From Verrucomicrobiaceae bacterium (lineage in GTDB: Bacteria > Verrucomicrobiota > Verrucomicrobiia > Verrucomicrobiales > Verrucomicrobiaceae), in the NCBI GenBank assembly GCA_027484445.1, contig JAIXSY010000042.1, positions 248,001-312,000 on the forward strand: a DNA stretch of 64,000 nt, given 5' to 3'. A model generated the notes under the pieces. It worked only from the letters and a program-made list of their open reading frames with translations. It was not told the DNA's origin and made no database searches. Shown here piece after piece: positions 16,228 through 31,200 of this stretch. The position numbers and the translations under genes are program-made. The first letter of the stretch is position 1. Each line of letters opens with the position of its first letter.

Positions 16228-19200
16228 ATGATTACACGCCAACCACAGACTTCTCTACCAGAGCGACTGACGCGAACATTGCGCCTGCCGCTTTGCAAAA
16301 AAGTAGTGTCTTCGATCCTGCTGGCGCAGTTTGGCCTTTGGAGCACGCAGGTTCAAGGGGTGACGGGCATTTGGACTTTTGATAACACAGGTAACTGGAC
16401 TGGCGCAGCTAATTGGCAGTCTGGCACCGTTCCAAATGCGATTGATGACATTGCCATTTTCCGCAATGACATTTCCGCAGGTCGTACAGTGACATTGAAT
16501 GCGCCAATCACACTAGGCGGATTGAAGTCAGGTGATCTTTTGGGGGGTGGCATTTTCACCTTTGGTGGAACATCTGCGTTGACCATGAATGCCTCGGTCG
16601 GTAATGCATTCATCAGCAAGTTTGGTAGTGCTACTGATGTGATTAACACTTCGGGTGGTCTTTCGTTAGCATCGGCCACTGATTTTAATATCTTCACAGG
16701 CGCTTTCGACGTGAACTCGGCTGTGACGGGTAGCAATAACCTTATCAAGAACGGCGCTGGATCTCTTACGTTCCGGAATACAAGTGGATTTGCGGGTAAC
16801 TTTATTCTGAATTACGGCACTCTGAATTTCTCAGGTGCGAGTGGAGCGACCTCGGCTCAACTTGGAACTGGCACTAGTGGCATTTCATTATTGGGCAGCG
16901 GACGTCAGGACTTAGTAATTCTGGGGCTGCGCAGCAACGGCCCAGCCAGCGACGGCACGGTAGTGTACAACGGGAATAACAATGTGATCTTGTCAGGCGG
17001 CGCGGCCATTAACGTGGATCGCAACTTTGACGCAGGTGCCAATGATCGTGTGAATCATCAATTGAATAACCTCACCTTCAATGGTGGTCTTTTGCGGGTT
17101 ACCAGTGGGAATAGCCACCGCCTTACCTTTGCTGGTGCCACGACGCTTCTGGGGCAGACCAATGTTTTTGATCCTCAGGCTAACGGTACGGCAACTTTGG
17201 CAAATATAACGCTATCGGGCGCTATCAACGATGGCGTGCTTAGCAGCAATTTGATCAAAGAAGGCGTGGGTCGTATGGCGATCTCCAACACTGCCAATAC
17301 TTACGATGGAGTGACGGCTGTTAAAAATGGTGTTCTTCAGCTCGGAGCGGGTGCTAATGTCGGGACTGGTGGTGTCATCATCAATGGGGGGGTTCTGAGT
17401 GTTCCGGATACCGCAACGCTCAATGCAGTCTCCTCCACCACGGGTGGCTTGAGGCTTGTGACCCAACTTGGCACTTCTCGTTATGCGCTTCCGGTCGTGG
17501 GTTATTCGGGTTCGACGAATATAGATGGCTCCAATCCTTTGAATTTCAACGCGCCTATCGGGGGTGCTATTCTTGGCATTGATGGAGTTACTGGCACCAC
17601 CAGCATTAACTCGGCTAACATTGATCTTTCTGCCGTAGGCAATGGTAGCAATCGGGTCTGGTTGAGCAACGTGCTTGGTTTTGACCGTACTTACCGTGGC
17701 ACGCTGACCAACGGTTCGTCGGGTGACCTTCGTTTGCTTTCGCCTTCGAATAATTTGATTCTGGACACCACCGCAAACCTTCTCGGGGGCGCAGGTGCCA
17801 CCAATAATCTCATTTTTGGCCTCGATCATGGAAATGCCATCCTTTTCACGGGAAACAACATGCAGAACGTGAATGCCGCCATCTCAGCTGGTACCTTCTC
17901 GGGTGGCGGAACTGTTTCTGTGCAGGTCAATAATGCTAACACCCTGGGCTCCGTCACCGTCAACCGCGGCGTCACTCTTAACATCAACGGCGCTGTCACG
18001 ACGCCGGTTGGTGCCGGCGTTGTCACGGGTCTTGGAGGTATCATCAGCACGGATGCCACTTCTGCGGCGCAGTTTGGTAACACAGACTTCCGTCTCTACG
18101 GTGGCAGCACGCTCCTTCTCGACAATCGCGGCGTTACTGGCAACAGCACGAACCGGCGCTTGCTTTCGAGTTCGTCTGTCGCTTTGACATCATCCTCCTT
18201 GAACCTCGCCAGTGATGGCGCTGCGGTCGGTATTTCCACCCAGAATCTTTCTTCACTGTCTTATGCTGGGGGAAGTATCATCAATATTGGCCGTGATGGT
18301 GTTACAGTTGGTTCACGTTCCGATTTGATTCTGGGCGGGTTGACTCGTTCTACGACAACGGCTGCTCGTGGCACCTTAATGCTGCGCCAGCTTGACGCGC
18401 AAGCTGCCACACTCGGTACAGGTTCTGCGACTTCACGCATTTTAGTCACTGCCGGTGCTCCTACTCCAACCAATGGGATGGTGGGTGCTAACATTGCGCT
18501 TTTCGGGGGTGCGAATATGCAGGATGCCGCCTTGCCCCTTTTTGCTACTTATGATGCAACCAATGGTTTCCAGGCGGCAACCTTCACTCATACGGCTTTC
18601 ACCGGCACCACCACTTCTTCCATTGTTGATTTGAACGGTGCAGCGGTCGTCGCGGGCACGCAAAGCGTCCAGGCCTTGCGTTTTCGTTCGACGGCCAATA
18701 CCCATACTTTGACAGGCGGTGGTATTACTCTGGGTGCTGCAGCAGGTGCGGGGCAGGGTGCAGGTCTCTTCCTGGTGCACACATCGGATAACGAAGTGAC
18801 TCACACAACGCCGATTACCTTCTCTACGGGTCAGGAAGGTCTCATTTACACCTCTACCACGGGTGGTAGCAGTATCCTTCGTCTAAATGGCAACATCACG
18901 GGGACGAACGGTTTGACGACTTTTGGCGATGGTAGCCTACGCCTAGGCGGCACGAATGATTTTGGAGGTCCTCTGACGATCAACGCGGGCAACGTTCGTC
19001 TCGCGAATGTAGCCGCAGCAGGACCCGTCAGTGGGACACCCACGGAGATTAACCTCTGGGGTGGAGCGCTTTACTTGGGGGTAGCGAACAGCCGATACAA
19101 CAACAACGTCAATGTTTACAACGATGCACGCTTTAGTAACGACAACGTTGGAAATACTATTTTCAATAACCTGACGGTTCAGCCTCGCTCTGGCAGCACT

Positions 19201-22200
19201 GCTCCTGTTGTCGTCTGGGTTCAAGCCACTGCCGGAAGTAGTGCCACGACGGTGAATGGTACATTCAACCTTGCCGGGCCGGCACAGCTTTCGGCCGTGC
19301 ATCCCCTTCAGATCAATGGCGGGCTGACAGGTTCTGGGGATCTCGACAAATTCATGAATGACCGATTGATCGTTGCGGGTGATTCTTCTTCCTACACAGG
19401 CAACATCACTGCCCACGCGGGTGGTCTCGTGTCTTACGCTTCCTCTTCTCTGGATCGTCCCTTTGGTAATAGCAACAGCATTACGATCAACCCTGGTTCT
19501 TACATTGTTCTATCTTCACCCACAAACGTGAATTCGGGTCAAGTGACGGTGAATTCGGATCTTGGTGGGATCTCGTCGATCGGCCAGCTTTACGTTTCCA
19601 ATCCTGCTTCGACACTACCAACCATGACCATCAATTCCACAGCGCCGTGGAAGGTGAATTTCGGCATTGGTGCTGTTGGATTCAGCCAGGACATTGACCA
19701 ATCGAGCCTTTTTGGTGGCGATAGTTATCTGGGTGGAGTTATTGGCCTGAGTGGTATCTATACCGGCAATTTATCTCCGGCCTCTGCGGGTTACCTCCTA
19801 GGAACCTCGCAGGGGACCTTGCGTATTGCCAAACCACTGACCGGTTCAAGCAACGCCTTGATTGGTGTATCCATGAGCGGAACAGGCAGTCGTGCAGACC
19901 AAGTCGTCAATAATACAGGTGGTGTGGTACAATATGACACCGCGATGAGCTACACAGGAAATACGATTCTCAATCTTGGCCCTATTCTCCGCATTAGTGC
20001 CAAAAATGCGCTGAATGCGACTGGCGATCTTGTTTTGGCTGGTGGTCAGCTTCGTGCAGACTCCGTGAGTGCACAAAACCGCATGATTGCACCCATTGTG
20101 TTGACCAACAATGTCGTGATGACGGCTGATTCCACCATCCAGATGGAAAACAGTGCTTACGATTTCCGCATCGGCGGAAACATCCAGCTTGCTCCAGGAT
20201 CGACAGGTGTGGTGCGGACATTGAATGTCGGCAGCGATCAGCCTGGTGGTGCCGCCAATAACGCAGGTATCCTTTATCTCGACGGTGGCATTTCGGATGG
20301 GGCGGGCGGTTCAGGCAACCACTTCCTGAAAAATGGCGTGGGTACGATGTTCTTCACTGGAAACAATACATACACGGGAACCACCACCATTCAGCAGGGC
20401 TTGATTGGCATCAATGCAGACAGTGACTGGGGACTAACCACCGGTGTCATCAACGCTCCTGGCGGTGGTATTGCCGTTTGGGAAAACTCCTTCACAACCT
20501 CTAAAAATTATTCAGCCCAAGGTGGTAATCTTCACGTTGATGTTGCGGGTGGCTTAACGCTAACACAGGACGCTGCCAGTGTCATTGATGGCACCAGCTC
20601 AATCGTTAAGCGTGGTCTTGGAACTTTGGTGCTCAATGGTGAAAACGCCGTTACTGGTCTTTTTGCAGGCGATGGTGTTCTCCAGTTCAACAACCTCCTC
20701 AGCACGGCAAATTCAGCTTCAACCGGTAACTACAGTATTGGTGGTGACGTTACGCTTGGGGGCGCTAATAACGGAACTCGCTACACGGGAGGAACGATGC
20801 GTTTTAATTTCACAGGCACCACCACCCGCTCATTTGTCTTCAACAACAATGGCAACACCAACTTCTCGGGTGGTATTGATGTGACGGCTGGAAATACGCT
20901 GACGGCGACCGGAGTGATCAGTCAGGGTGCGGAGTTTGACTTTGGCTTCAAGACTGGACCAGGAACTCTCATCGCCTCAGGTGGCAACACTTGGCGTTCT
21001 CTGGCCATGACCAACGGTGTTTTCCAATTCTCCAGCAACACTCCATGGGCGAATAGCACGGCTACCAATACAGAAAGCACTCTCATTGAAATGCTTGGTG
21101 GTACAATCCGTGCTGTGAATACTGGAGGAAACATCGCCCTTACCAATGCGGCTAGCACGACGACTTACACTTATGGTGGTGGCATGGCCTTGCGTATGGG
21201 CAGTGGCACAAGTTTTTCGGTGCTATTTGATGCCGACAACATTCTCCGCACGAACCAGGGAACGCTCGTGCTCGAAACTGAAGGAGCTACGACACTTGGT
21301 GGAGCTGCGGGAGCTAACTCGGCCCGCGTTCTCACCGTGAATGCGATCAATGCTTCACTCGCGCGTGGTTCGGCTCTCAACAACGGCATCTTTGCTCCAC
21401 ACATCATTGGTGCCAATGCCTCAGGTTCAGCCTTCTTCCTTGAGAATGATGCAACCAATGGATTCAGGGCTTACAGTGGTGCAACCAACACAAACCTCAG
21501 TGGTGCAGCTCCTACGGCGATTGGTGATATTTCGTCGCCTCAGACACTCACCGGCACCAACAGCATCTATGCGTTTCGTACCACCGCAGATGTCTCCGGA
21601 GGAACACTGCTTATTCCTGCGCTGGACAACCTCAGAACTGGTGGTGTCCTCATCAACGGCTCGAATACCATTTCGACTAACTTAATTTTTGATCCGACCT
21701 CTGTGTCTGCGGCGGGCACTGGAAACCTAGCTGAAGCGCTGGTTTATGTGAAGTCTGGAGAAAACGCTACCCTTGCGGGTTCAATCACGAGCAACTTATT
21801 CACTAAGTTTGGAGCAGGCACGCTGACCCTTTCTGGAAACAATACCATTCTCAGCGATGTGTCCGTGCAGAGCGGCACAATGCGTGTCGGGGGGGGCGCT
21901 GCCTTTAGCCGTATGAACAGCGAGTTGAACATCAACGCTGGAGCGACGCTGGACTTGAATGGCAATGCCGTGATGGCCGAGACCATTGGTGCTAACAACC
22001 GTGTTGTTGCCGTCACAACAACAACGGCGGGCACGCCTGTCGGTGGCACGATCACTAACACTAGCAGCACGGCTGCAACTCTGGGGGTTGTTGCACCTGT
22101 CAACTCTACTTTTGATGGAGTTTTGAGTGGCAATCTGAAACTGCTGAAGGCTGGTACAGGAACATTGACTATCAACGGTTTCTCCGCCTCGACCCCGGAC

Positions 22201-25200
22201 GCTGGGGTGAACTCACACACAGGTGGAACGGATATTTTTGGTTACAATACCACCGGTGGTATCAACCTGAACAACACGACCACTGCTCTCGGTGGTGGGG
22301 CCGGCGGTGCACCGACTGTCAATCTTTATAGCGGTCAGTTAGGTTTATTCTTCAGCAATGGCACTACAGGTGTCAACAACACACAAGGGATGCAGTTCAA
22401 TAACCAAGTGGTGCGTGTGGGGGGGGATGCTGCTCCAGCGACTCTCAATGTATATGGTCCAGCCCTGTTGAACGTGAACCAAGCTACGCCGACCACGAAC
22501 ACCGCTTTTGGGCAGGGAAACATCATGACCTTTGGTTCGATGAATCTCTCTAACGCGACTCTTCAAATTAGCGGAGGTAATGGCTACCGTGCTCGTGCAG
22601 AAGGCTCAATCATGATCTTGGGGTCGCAGGCGGCGATTCAGACCAACTCAGATGGCCCGAGTGGTGCTTTTGAGCTAACTGGGGTCATCTCAGGAAATGG
22701 CACATTGAACAAATTGGGTGATGGCACGTTGCGTGGCATCGTCATTAGCAATCCTGGCAACACTTATTCTGGCGGCACAAACGTCATTGCAGGTGATGTG
22801 CAAGTCACTGCCACCTCGGGCACGGCTTTGGGTTCGGGGCCTGTGCGCGTCTTCCCGGATGGTACCCTCCGCCTCGCTGGCAATGGCAGTGTGAATGCAA
22901 ACAACCTCACCACCATGAGCCGTGTCAACGCTTTGGGGGCGGTGATGTTGGATGATAACTTCAACCCAACCCTGCTAAATAGCACCAACTTCAGCAGTGT
23001 TTACAATACCTCCCTTCAGCTTGGGCAGCCGTATTTCACTCAGCCGCTAAACATGGCGGCCATTGGCGATGGTAAGGCCTTCTTGGGAGTTGGTCTGAAT
23101 GGTGAAGTAAACTACACCGCCGCGTCTCTTGGCGCAGGCATTGAGGATGGTTGGAATCCTGGCGTGGGTGTCTATCGCATTGCCCCGGCCACCTCTAGTT
23201 TGTCGCTGTCAGGTGTGGACAATGTGCTTACCGGCAATAACTACCTCCAGGTCGGTCCGCAGCGCCAGAACATAATCGGCGGTGTTACCAATGGTGGTAA
23301 CATTCTTGTGATTCGCAATAGCAATGACTTCAGTGGTGGCACCCAGATCACCAAGACTGCTGGCATCTATATCGAAACTGGTGGCCGTGCCTCTGGAGAG
23401 ACTCCTTTGGGCACGGGTGCTGTGGAAATCTACGGTGAATTGCGTGTTCGCGGTTCTCAAGGTTCCTTATGGAATGCCAGTACTTCTTCCATGACCAACA
23501 CCTTGAATCTTCGTCCGGGAGGCACGATCCGCTTCCACGATGCGGAAGGGACCAATGCGTTTCAGTTTATCGGTGCTGGAGATCAGGGACGCTGGGGAGA
23601 TAATGTGGGGATTGACCTGAACGGTGGTAACTTGATTTACAATGGAGCTCCCAACTTCCAGTCTCGTGAAGTCGTCGGCGCAGTAACTGCCCGTAAGGCG
23701 GGACAGCTCCAAGTGTTCCGTAACAGTGCCGCTTCCGCAGCCACCTTGGCTGTCAGTGACATCTCCCGCGCTGAGCGTGGTGTGCTAAGCTTGCAATACA
23801 ATTCTGGGTTCCTTGGCAATAACGTCACCACACCGCTGTCTTTTGAACGCATCACCACCGGCACGATTGAGGGTGCAGCTATCAGCCGTGCAGGCACCAC
23901 CACCAACGGCGCTGGCGTGATTAACGGCGGCATGGTGGCACCATGGATCATTGACCGTACCACCAACAGTCATGTTGGTTACGATCCGACCAGCACAAGC
24001 GGAACAGGCTTCCAACCTTTGCTTTCTGTGGCACCCGGCGCAGGTCAACTCGCTTACTCGACCATTCAGACCACAAATGGAAATAACATCAACATGACGA
24101 GTGGACTGACAGCAGGTACGGCGACAGTTAGTTTGAATCAAGTTGGTTTCAATGGCAGCGCTGGCATCACTTTGCAGGATAATCCTAACGTTTATTCAAT
24201 GCGTATCGTGCAGTCGAACGGGGCGAACAATAACTCCACGTTCAACATCAATGGAAACGGATCAAACAACACCATTTCGATCGCAAGTGGGGGTCTGATT
24301 GTTGGTAGCGTTAACTCCTCAGGCGGTAGCACCTACACAGTAAACGTTAATCCCAATCTTGTCTTTGGTTCTGTAGGAACACCCGTTGAAGCTATGATTT
24401 ATGTTCCTGCGGGCGCGAACGGCAGCACCACGGTGTTGAATGGTCAAATCACAGCTGCGGGACTCACCAAGTTTGGTCCTGGACAAGTCAACATCCAAGG
24501 CATCAATCCAAGCATTAGCGAAGCTGTGGTCATTCACGAGGGAACGCTCTACGCCCGATTGCCAATTTCAGGCACAGGCAGTCCTGTCGGTCAGGTTTTC
24601 AATGGTCAAGATGTAGTTTTGAACTCGGGTGCTTTAGTTTTGGATTCCTTTGTAGCTAATTCGGCGGGCACAGCCTCCGTTCTTGCTTCAGATGTTCGCG
24701 CCCAAGGATTGTTTGATTCCGATATCTTTGTTCGTGGTGATGCCACTCTAGGAAACAATGGCCAAGCACAGTACGCACGCATTTCTGATCTCACCATTGC
24801 CAACTCTGCGGGCTCTGCTGCTATGAGCGGCAACAGCTCTATCACCCTCCAGTTGCAAAGCGGCCTTTGGGTGCGTGGCACAACGACGCTCGCTCAGGAA
24901 GCTGTCATCAACAGTTCTTTTAATGGTTTTGCACAGTCTAGCTTCGAAGGTCAGGTCACCGGCCAGGATCTGGTCAAATACGGCAATGGTACAGTGACCC
25001 TCATGAACGGTACCAACAATTATGCCGGCGGCACCATCATCTGGGGCACAACCAACAACACGGCTGCAAGCACAGTGGCGTCAGCCTTCCGAGGCGTGGG
25101 AACACCTTTCAGCACGGGCGACATTCAGATTCAGCCTGGTGGGCTTCTTCGTGTTGCTGACAATGCGAACATCGCCAGCAACGCGGTTTACTTGAGGTCA

Positions 25201-28200
25201 GATGCCCTCTCGCTCGGCGGTATTGGTCTGGCTCACAACAGTGTCCTGCCTGCAATCATCACCAGCGGTACGCCGACAGCAGGCCAGGTTAAAGTGGAAA
25301 GCACTGGACCTTATGATGGTGTTCTCGCGCTCGACTATGGCTATTATAGCCGGACGATCAATCCAGCCAATATCGGCAATGGCAATTGGTGGATCGGTAA
25401 CTCACAGCAGAACGATGCCTATTATTTCAACCCATCCATCGGAGCTTCTGCGAATGGCAAGTATCTCCTTGGTGGTGGTGGTAACCAGGGCAGCGTGCAG
25501 TTTGGTTCCGTGCTAGTCAGCGCGGGCAGAACCAGCTTGTTTGAAAATGTCTTCACGGGCGGCACAGCCAATGAGGTGCGCATTGAGATCGGCGCTCAGA
25601 CCGCTGATTTCAAATGGAATGCACCTAGCTACGTCAACGGAAACTCTGGTTATGTCGCACTCACGACGCGCAACGTCGGCCTGATTGGGGATGTTCGGGT
25701 CAACACAAACACGACGCTCGGACTCGGCAATAACTTTGCTCTGGGCTCCGGTCGCCTGATCATCAATGGCGGCCAGATTCGCAGTGATATTGGTAACAAC
25801 AACTTTGTCACCACCAACATCACCATCAATAACAACACCGTCCTGCAGGGTGATTTTAACACGAGCGCAGGAACTCTGGCTATTCTCGGCAATGTCGCCA
25901 TGAGTGATGTGGCGACAGCAGGTGCGACCCGCATTTGGAATATGGCCGGTGGTGATGTCGCCGTGCGTGGTGTTGTTAGCGGTGCTAACGGAAGCAATTT
26001 AATCAAGCGTGGTGCCAACTCGTTGACGCTCACTGGAGTCAATACCTATGAAGGCTACACTCAAATTGATCGTGGAACTCTCGTGATTTCTGGAGACGTC
26101 CTACCCGGTGTTGCTGGTCCTCTGGGCATCAGTTCCTCGCCGGTCATTCTGGGCGTTGAAAGTGCAAACAACTCTGGCAGCTTAGGTTTCGGCGGTCGTT
26201 CTCTATTTGCTCGTGACATCATGGTCGTCGCAGCGGCTGGCACAGGGGTGAACTTGGTCGAAAGTCGCACGGCTAGCCCCGTGACCATCACGGGTGGCAT
26301 CTCGGTGGCATCAAGCACGACGCTTTCCTTAGGTTCAGCTGCGGCAGATGCACAGAGTTTCCGAGGTGGTTTTCTAGATCTTCAGGGAAGCGTTAGCGGT
26401 GCAGGTGCTGTTTTTATTGGCACGACGTCTGCTGCCCCTGCGAATGCTGGCACCGTCCGTCTTGGCGGCGGCATCAATGGTCTTGGTGGCAATACCTACG
26501 CGGGTGGGACGACGCTTCAAACGGCTCGCATTCAGTTGAATGGCTCTAGCTACTTCACAGGCCCGGCTAACAATCCGACGATGTTGAGCGGTCCGTTAGG
26601 AATCGGTGCGATCACGTTTGGAAATGGGGAGAGCAATCGAGGTATGATATTGGAAGCGATCGGAGGCCCTGTGACGATTGTTAACGCCATGAATGCCATG
26701 AACCATACCGCGAATACTTCGGTAACTTTTGGCGGCAATCAGGCTCTTACTTTCACGCGCAATCTCGATCTCAACAGCGATGGCACAGTTCGCAACCGTA
26801 CATTTGCAGTGCAGAATCTCTACGAGCCCGTGACTTTTAGTGGAGCGTTGAGTGCTTCAGGAGCAGGAGGCGTCAGTTTCATCAAAACTGGTCCTGGTAA
26901 ACTGATCCTGACAGGGGCCAATACCTTCGCGACAAGTTCCGCTCTCGGAGTGCAGATAAACCAAGGTATACTTCAAGTAAACGGCGATGCAGCCCTGGGC
27001 GGCGCAGGTCAAGTCAGGCTAAACGGTGGTTTTCTTTCTGTGTCCACGGGCTTTACTTCACCCCGCCAGTTAGTTCTACAGGCTGCAAGTGGGATCGATG
27101 TGGCCTCTGGCCAAACGCTTACGCTTTCCTCAGCGACAACGGGAGCCTTTGGAATCCGCAAGGTTGGCCTTGGGACACTCGCTCTTAATAATTCTGCCAA
27201 CACGATCACCACGCTTACCTTGGGTGGTGCGCAGCAGCTGAGTAGTAGCTTTGGCTACAGCAGCCACACAGGTGGTGTGGTAAGCACCAATGCTACCACA
27301 GGCACTCCATTCGCCGCTACCTCCATAACTCTGGAGAGCGGCACACTTGCATTGCTAGGAGGAGGCACTGCTCAAGCACTCACATTACCAACGATCAACT
27401 ATGGGGCCAGTGGTGTGATTTCACTTGCTCAGGGCACTACCTCTAGCTCACTCACGGCTACAAATTTGGCACGTTTGGGCGCTTTCAACTCCGTTAACTA
27501 TGGCACCCTCACATTGAGACCCAGCTCTTTGGCCAATTTGGGCGCTACTGAGCGATTCCTGACAGGAACTACTGGCTTGAATACAACCTCCGGCGGCGGT
27601 GACATCTTGACCACTCCGTCGGTGTTCATCCGTTCCCAAGCTCCGAATGCAGATGCAAACTTTGCTCGCTATGATGCTACTACTGGCTTCCGGGAACACA
27701 GCGTCGCTACCGTTTCGACTTTGGCCACTTCGGCTCCTGCGAATGTCGCGGATATCAATGTTGCTAATACAGCTGCGGCTGGACTGGTGGACATCCAAGC
27801 AATCCGCACATCTGCGAGCATCGCTCCAACAGACTCGACAACTCTCCTGCGTATCGCTCGTGGTGGTTTGATTATCAATGGTGACACCGCAACCACGCTT
27901 TCAGTGAATACCTTGTTCGGCACTGGAACCGTTGCCAACCTAACCGAAGCGATCGTTTACGTTCGTGAAGGTCAAAGCGGGGCTTCTGCCATCTCTGGAA
28001 ACATCACAGCGCGTGATTTTACGAAGACGGGTGGAGGCATCCTGGAAATCTCTGGGGGGAACAATCTACTGAACAGCAATGCAACGCGCTTGCCGGTATT
28101 GAGCGTTCAAGAGGGCACTTTCCGCTTTGCCTCGTCTGGTTCATCATTCTTGAATGAACGTCGTGGCATTGCCATGGGGGATGCCTTGGGGCATTATGCA

Positions 28201-31200
28201 TTGAATGTGAATGAATCAGGCGTTTTTGATCTGAACGGCATGAGCCTCTTCAATGGTGGTCTGGCAGGCAACGGAACGGTGACCACGCTGGTGCCAGGAA
28301 ATGCAAATTTAACAGTCAGAAACGGTTTTGGTGCCGATACGACCTTCAGTGGTTCGATCAGTGATGGCTCGGGAGTGGTTAGCCTGACCAAAACACAAAA
28401 TGGCATCCTCAATTTGAACGGACACAGCACCTATTCGGGGGGGACCACGATTCAGGCAGGTCGCGTGACCAATGCAATCGGCAACACCGCTGTCCTCGGT
28501 CGTCTTGAAGCACAGACAGTGACCGCATTGGGAACTGGACCCGTGACTCTGGAAGGTGGTGCTCTTCGTCTCAATGCTCTGAACATACTTGGTGGAGCGC
28601 AGAATATTTCCGAAGTTGTTGGGGGCATTGATTTCCTCCGATGGGGGGGATCGAATGGCTTGAATGTCACCGTTTCCTCAACGGCCGTATCGAATGGCAT
28701 TACTCTGCCAAGCAACGTCACTTCGACGATCATTGCGACAACCCAGAACGTGGGCATTAACAATCTTGCCGTAAATGCACCACTCGTGTCTTTCCCTGAG
28801 GGGCTCCTGTTGGTCACTGGTACAACCTCTTTCAGCGAGGCTAACACTGTTGTTCGCACGAATGGAGGTAGGCTTTTCTTGATGGGCAAAGTGGACGCTG
28901 TAGGCAATACAATCACCAAGACGGGAGCCAACGATTTGGTGCTCATGAATGGAGCATCTGGATCGGGTCAGAACAGTGTGGGGGGGTGGGTGATCTCTGG
29001 AGGCTTGATTGAAGCGAGAACAGCTTCAGGGGATTCCAATCCTTTTGGTGTTAACCCAACGATCGAAATCAATGTGGGAACCGCAGCTGATGGGCGTGGT
29101 CTTCGCCTTTTCACAGATGGAGATGGAACCAATAACGCCGAGCTTGTCACGACTTACGCCAATACAAACCTTCGCTTTGGATCAATGTTGCCAGTCAGCA
29201 GCAATCAGTTTGTTTCCTCGGGAGCGAACCGTGCTCAGGCGGATCGCTTCATCGCCAACAACAGCTTCAAGACCGTAAAAGTTAACAATCTGGAAGTAGG
29301 TGGACATCTTGGTTCTGCCCAAGCCTATTTTGTTCTTGGAAACAATGATTCCATTTTCGTCAATGGCACGACCAACTTCCTGCGCGATCTTACGCTTCAA
29401 GTGGATGGTGGTCAGGGTCTAGTTCTCAATGGCCTCATCTCTGGCAATGGCACGCTCAACCGTCGAAGCAACGGAGGCACCCTCTACATCAACGCAGACA
29501 ACAGCATTGAGGGAGGATACAATGGGGGCACCTTTTTTACAGCTGCTGGCCGCAACTACTTGGGTAGCTTGATTGGTAACCAAGTGAATCTGAATCCGAC
29601 AGCAAAACTGGGCAAAGGTCATGTCTGGATTGGTCCTCTTGCCAGTTTCCAAATTAATGGAGCAGGCAACCTGCAAGAAAATCAAAACTTCCATGTCAGC
29701 GGCAGCTTGGCTTGGACTGGCACTCTTAGCTTGGCTTCTGACTTGAGCTTGGAGCAAATTCGTCTGCGTTCCAATGGGCTTGGAGGAATTCAAGATGCTG
29801 CCACGGATTATTTCCTCAGCGCCCGGAATCCTTCTTCCGGTGTCCTCGCCCTCGGAACCACCTACACGCAGCCTTTGGATATGCGCCGTATGGGCGATGG
29901 CATGTGGTATTTGGGGTCCATGACGAACGGTTTAGGAGCCAATGGAGCTTACAACGCCGCTACCTTGATGCCAGGCTTGGATGACACTTATCGCCTCGGT
30001 GCGGGTGGAAATACTCTATTCTTCGGGACCAATGGAAATGCGAATATCTTGACCGATGTCAACGCAGCTGCTCCCTCTCGACTTGTCGTTGGCACACCGA
30101 TGACAATCCAGAATGGTGGTCCTCTCGCGGGTGGCTCGGGAACGGTGGTTCTCATGCAAAACCAGAATTATACGGGCAATACTTTGGTGAACCGCTCTAG
30201 CACCCTAGACTTCCGGGGAACTCTCACCACCTCCGGTATGGAGGTTTATGGAACAGTGAATGCCGCCGGGGAAGCTGGAACCTTCATCAATCCTTCGACG
30301 GGCAATAACATTCCTGTCACGCTGCGTCCTGGTGCCGTCATTCGCTTTGACAACACCGCTGCTGGTGTGCTGCCACTCACTGCAATGCAGGGCCGCTGGC
30401 AGGATAGCGTGGGATTCAACCTCACAGACAACGTTATTCGCCTTCAGGGGAATTCTGGAGTCGAAGTGGTTGAGACTGTCGGTGCTATCAATGTGATCAC
30501 CGGTGCCAACCGTCTTGATGTTGTTCGTGGCGTCGCTGGTCGTGGCACGGAGTTGCGAACACCTTCCATCACTCGTAGCGGCTTTGGAACGCTGCAATTG
30601 AACACAAATGGCAGCCAGCTCGGCTCCGATGAACGCGTCATCATCACTGGAACTGCTCCTACAGTCACCAACGGCATGGTGGCTCCATGGATCATCAACA
30701 ACAACGATGTTCAGTTTGCCACTTACAATGCGGACATAGGTTTTACCATCGCTGGCTTTGATCGAGTTCATGCAGGCGGCACGAGCGGAGCTACCCTGAA
30801 CTTCAATAACGAGCGTGTGATCTTCTCCACGGCAGGAACGGTTATCGGGACAGGTTTTGACATCAATGCTTATGCACTGCGCCTCGATCAGGATGTGACG
30901 CTTCAAACCGCAGCGGCTGACACCGCGACGACGAACCGCATCATCCTTGGCAGTGGCGGACTTCTTTCCAATGGCACTCGCACCATCCGTTCTGGCCTTT
31001 GGGCAGGTGCCACCGGCACTGAAGAATTGATTCTCTTCAACAATGGTACCACTGCCATTGGTGAATTTGCGAACCCAACCACTGCTGGTCAGATTCGCGC
31101 TAGCGGCATCACCAAGTTTGGCGGTGGGACACTTCAGTTCTTAGGAAACAATGCAGGCTTTAGCGGTGACATCCGCCTCCAGCAGGGTGCAGTGGAGTTG

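Noticed and set aside
17212..17829. Minus-strand frames of 100-280 codons throughout the giant gene (for example here and 34747-35583)
   Set aside because: They reflect the repetitive low-stop codon use of the Gly/Asn/Thr-rich plus frame; no domains seen.
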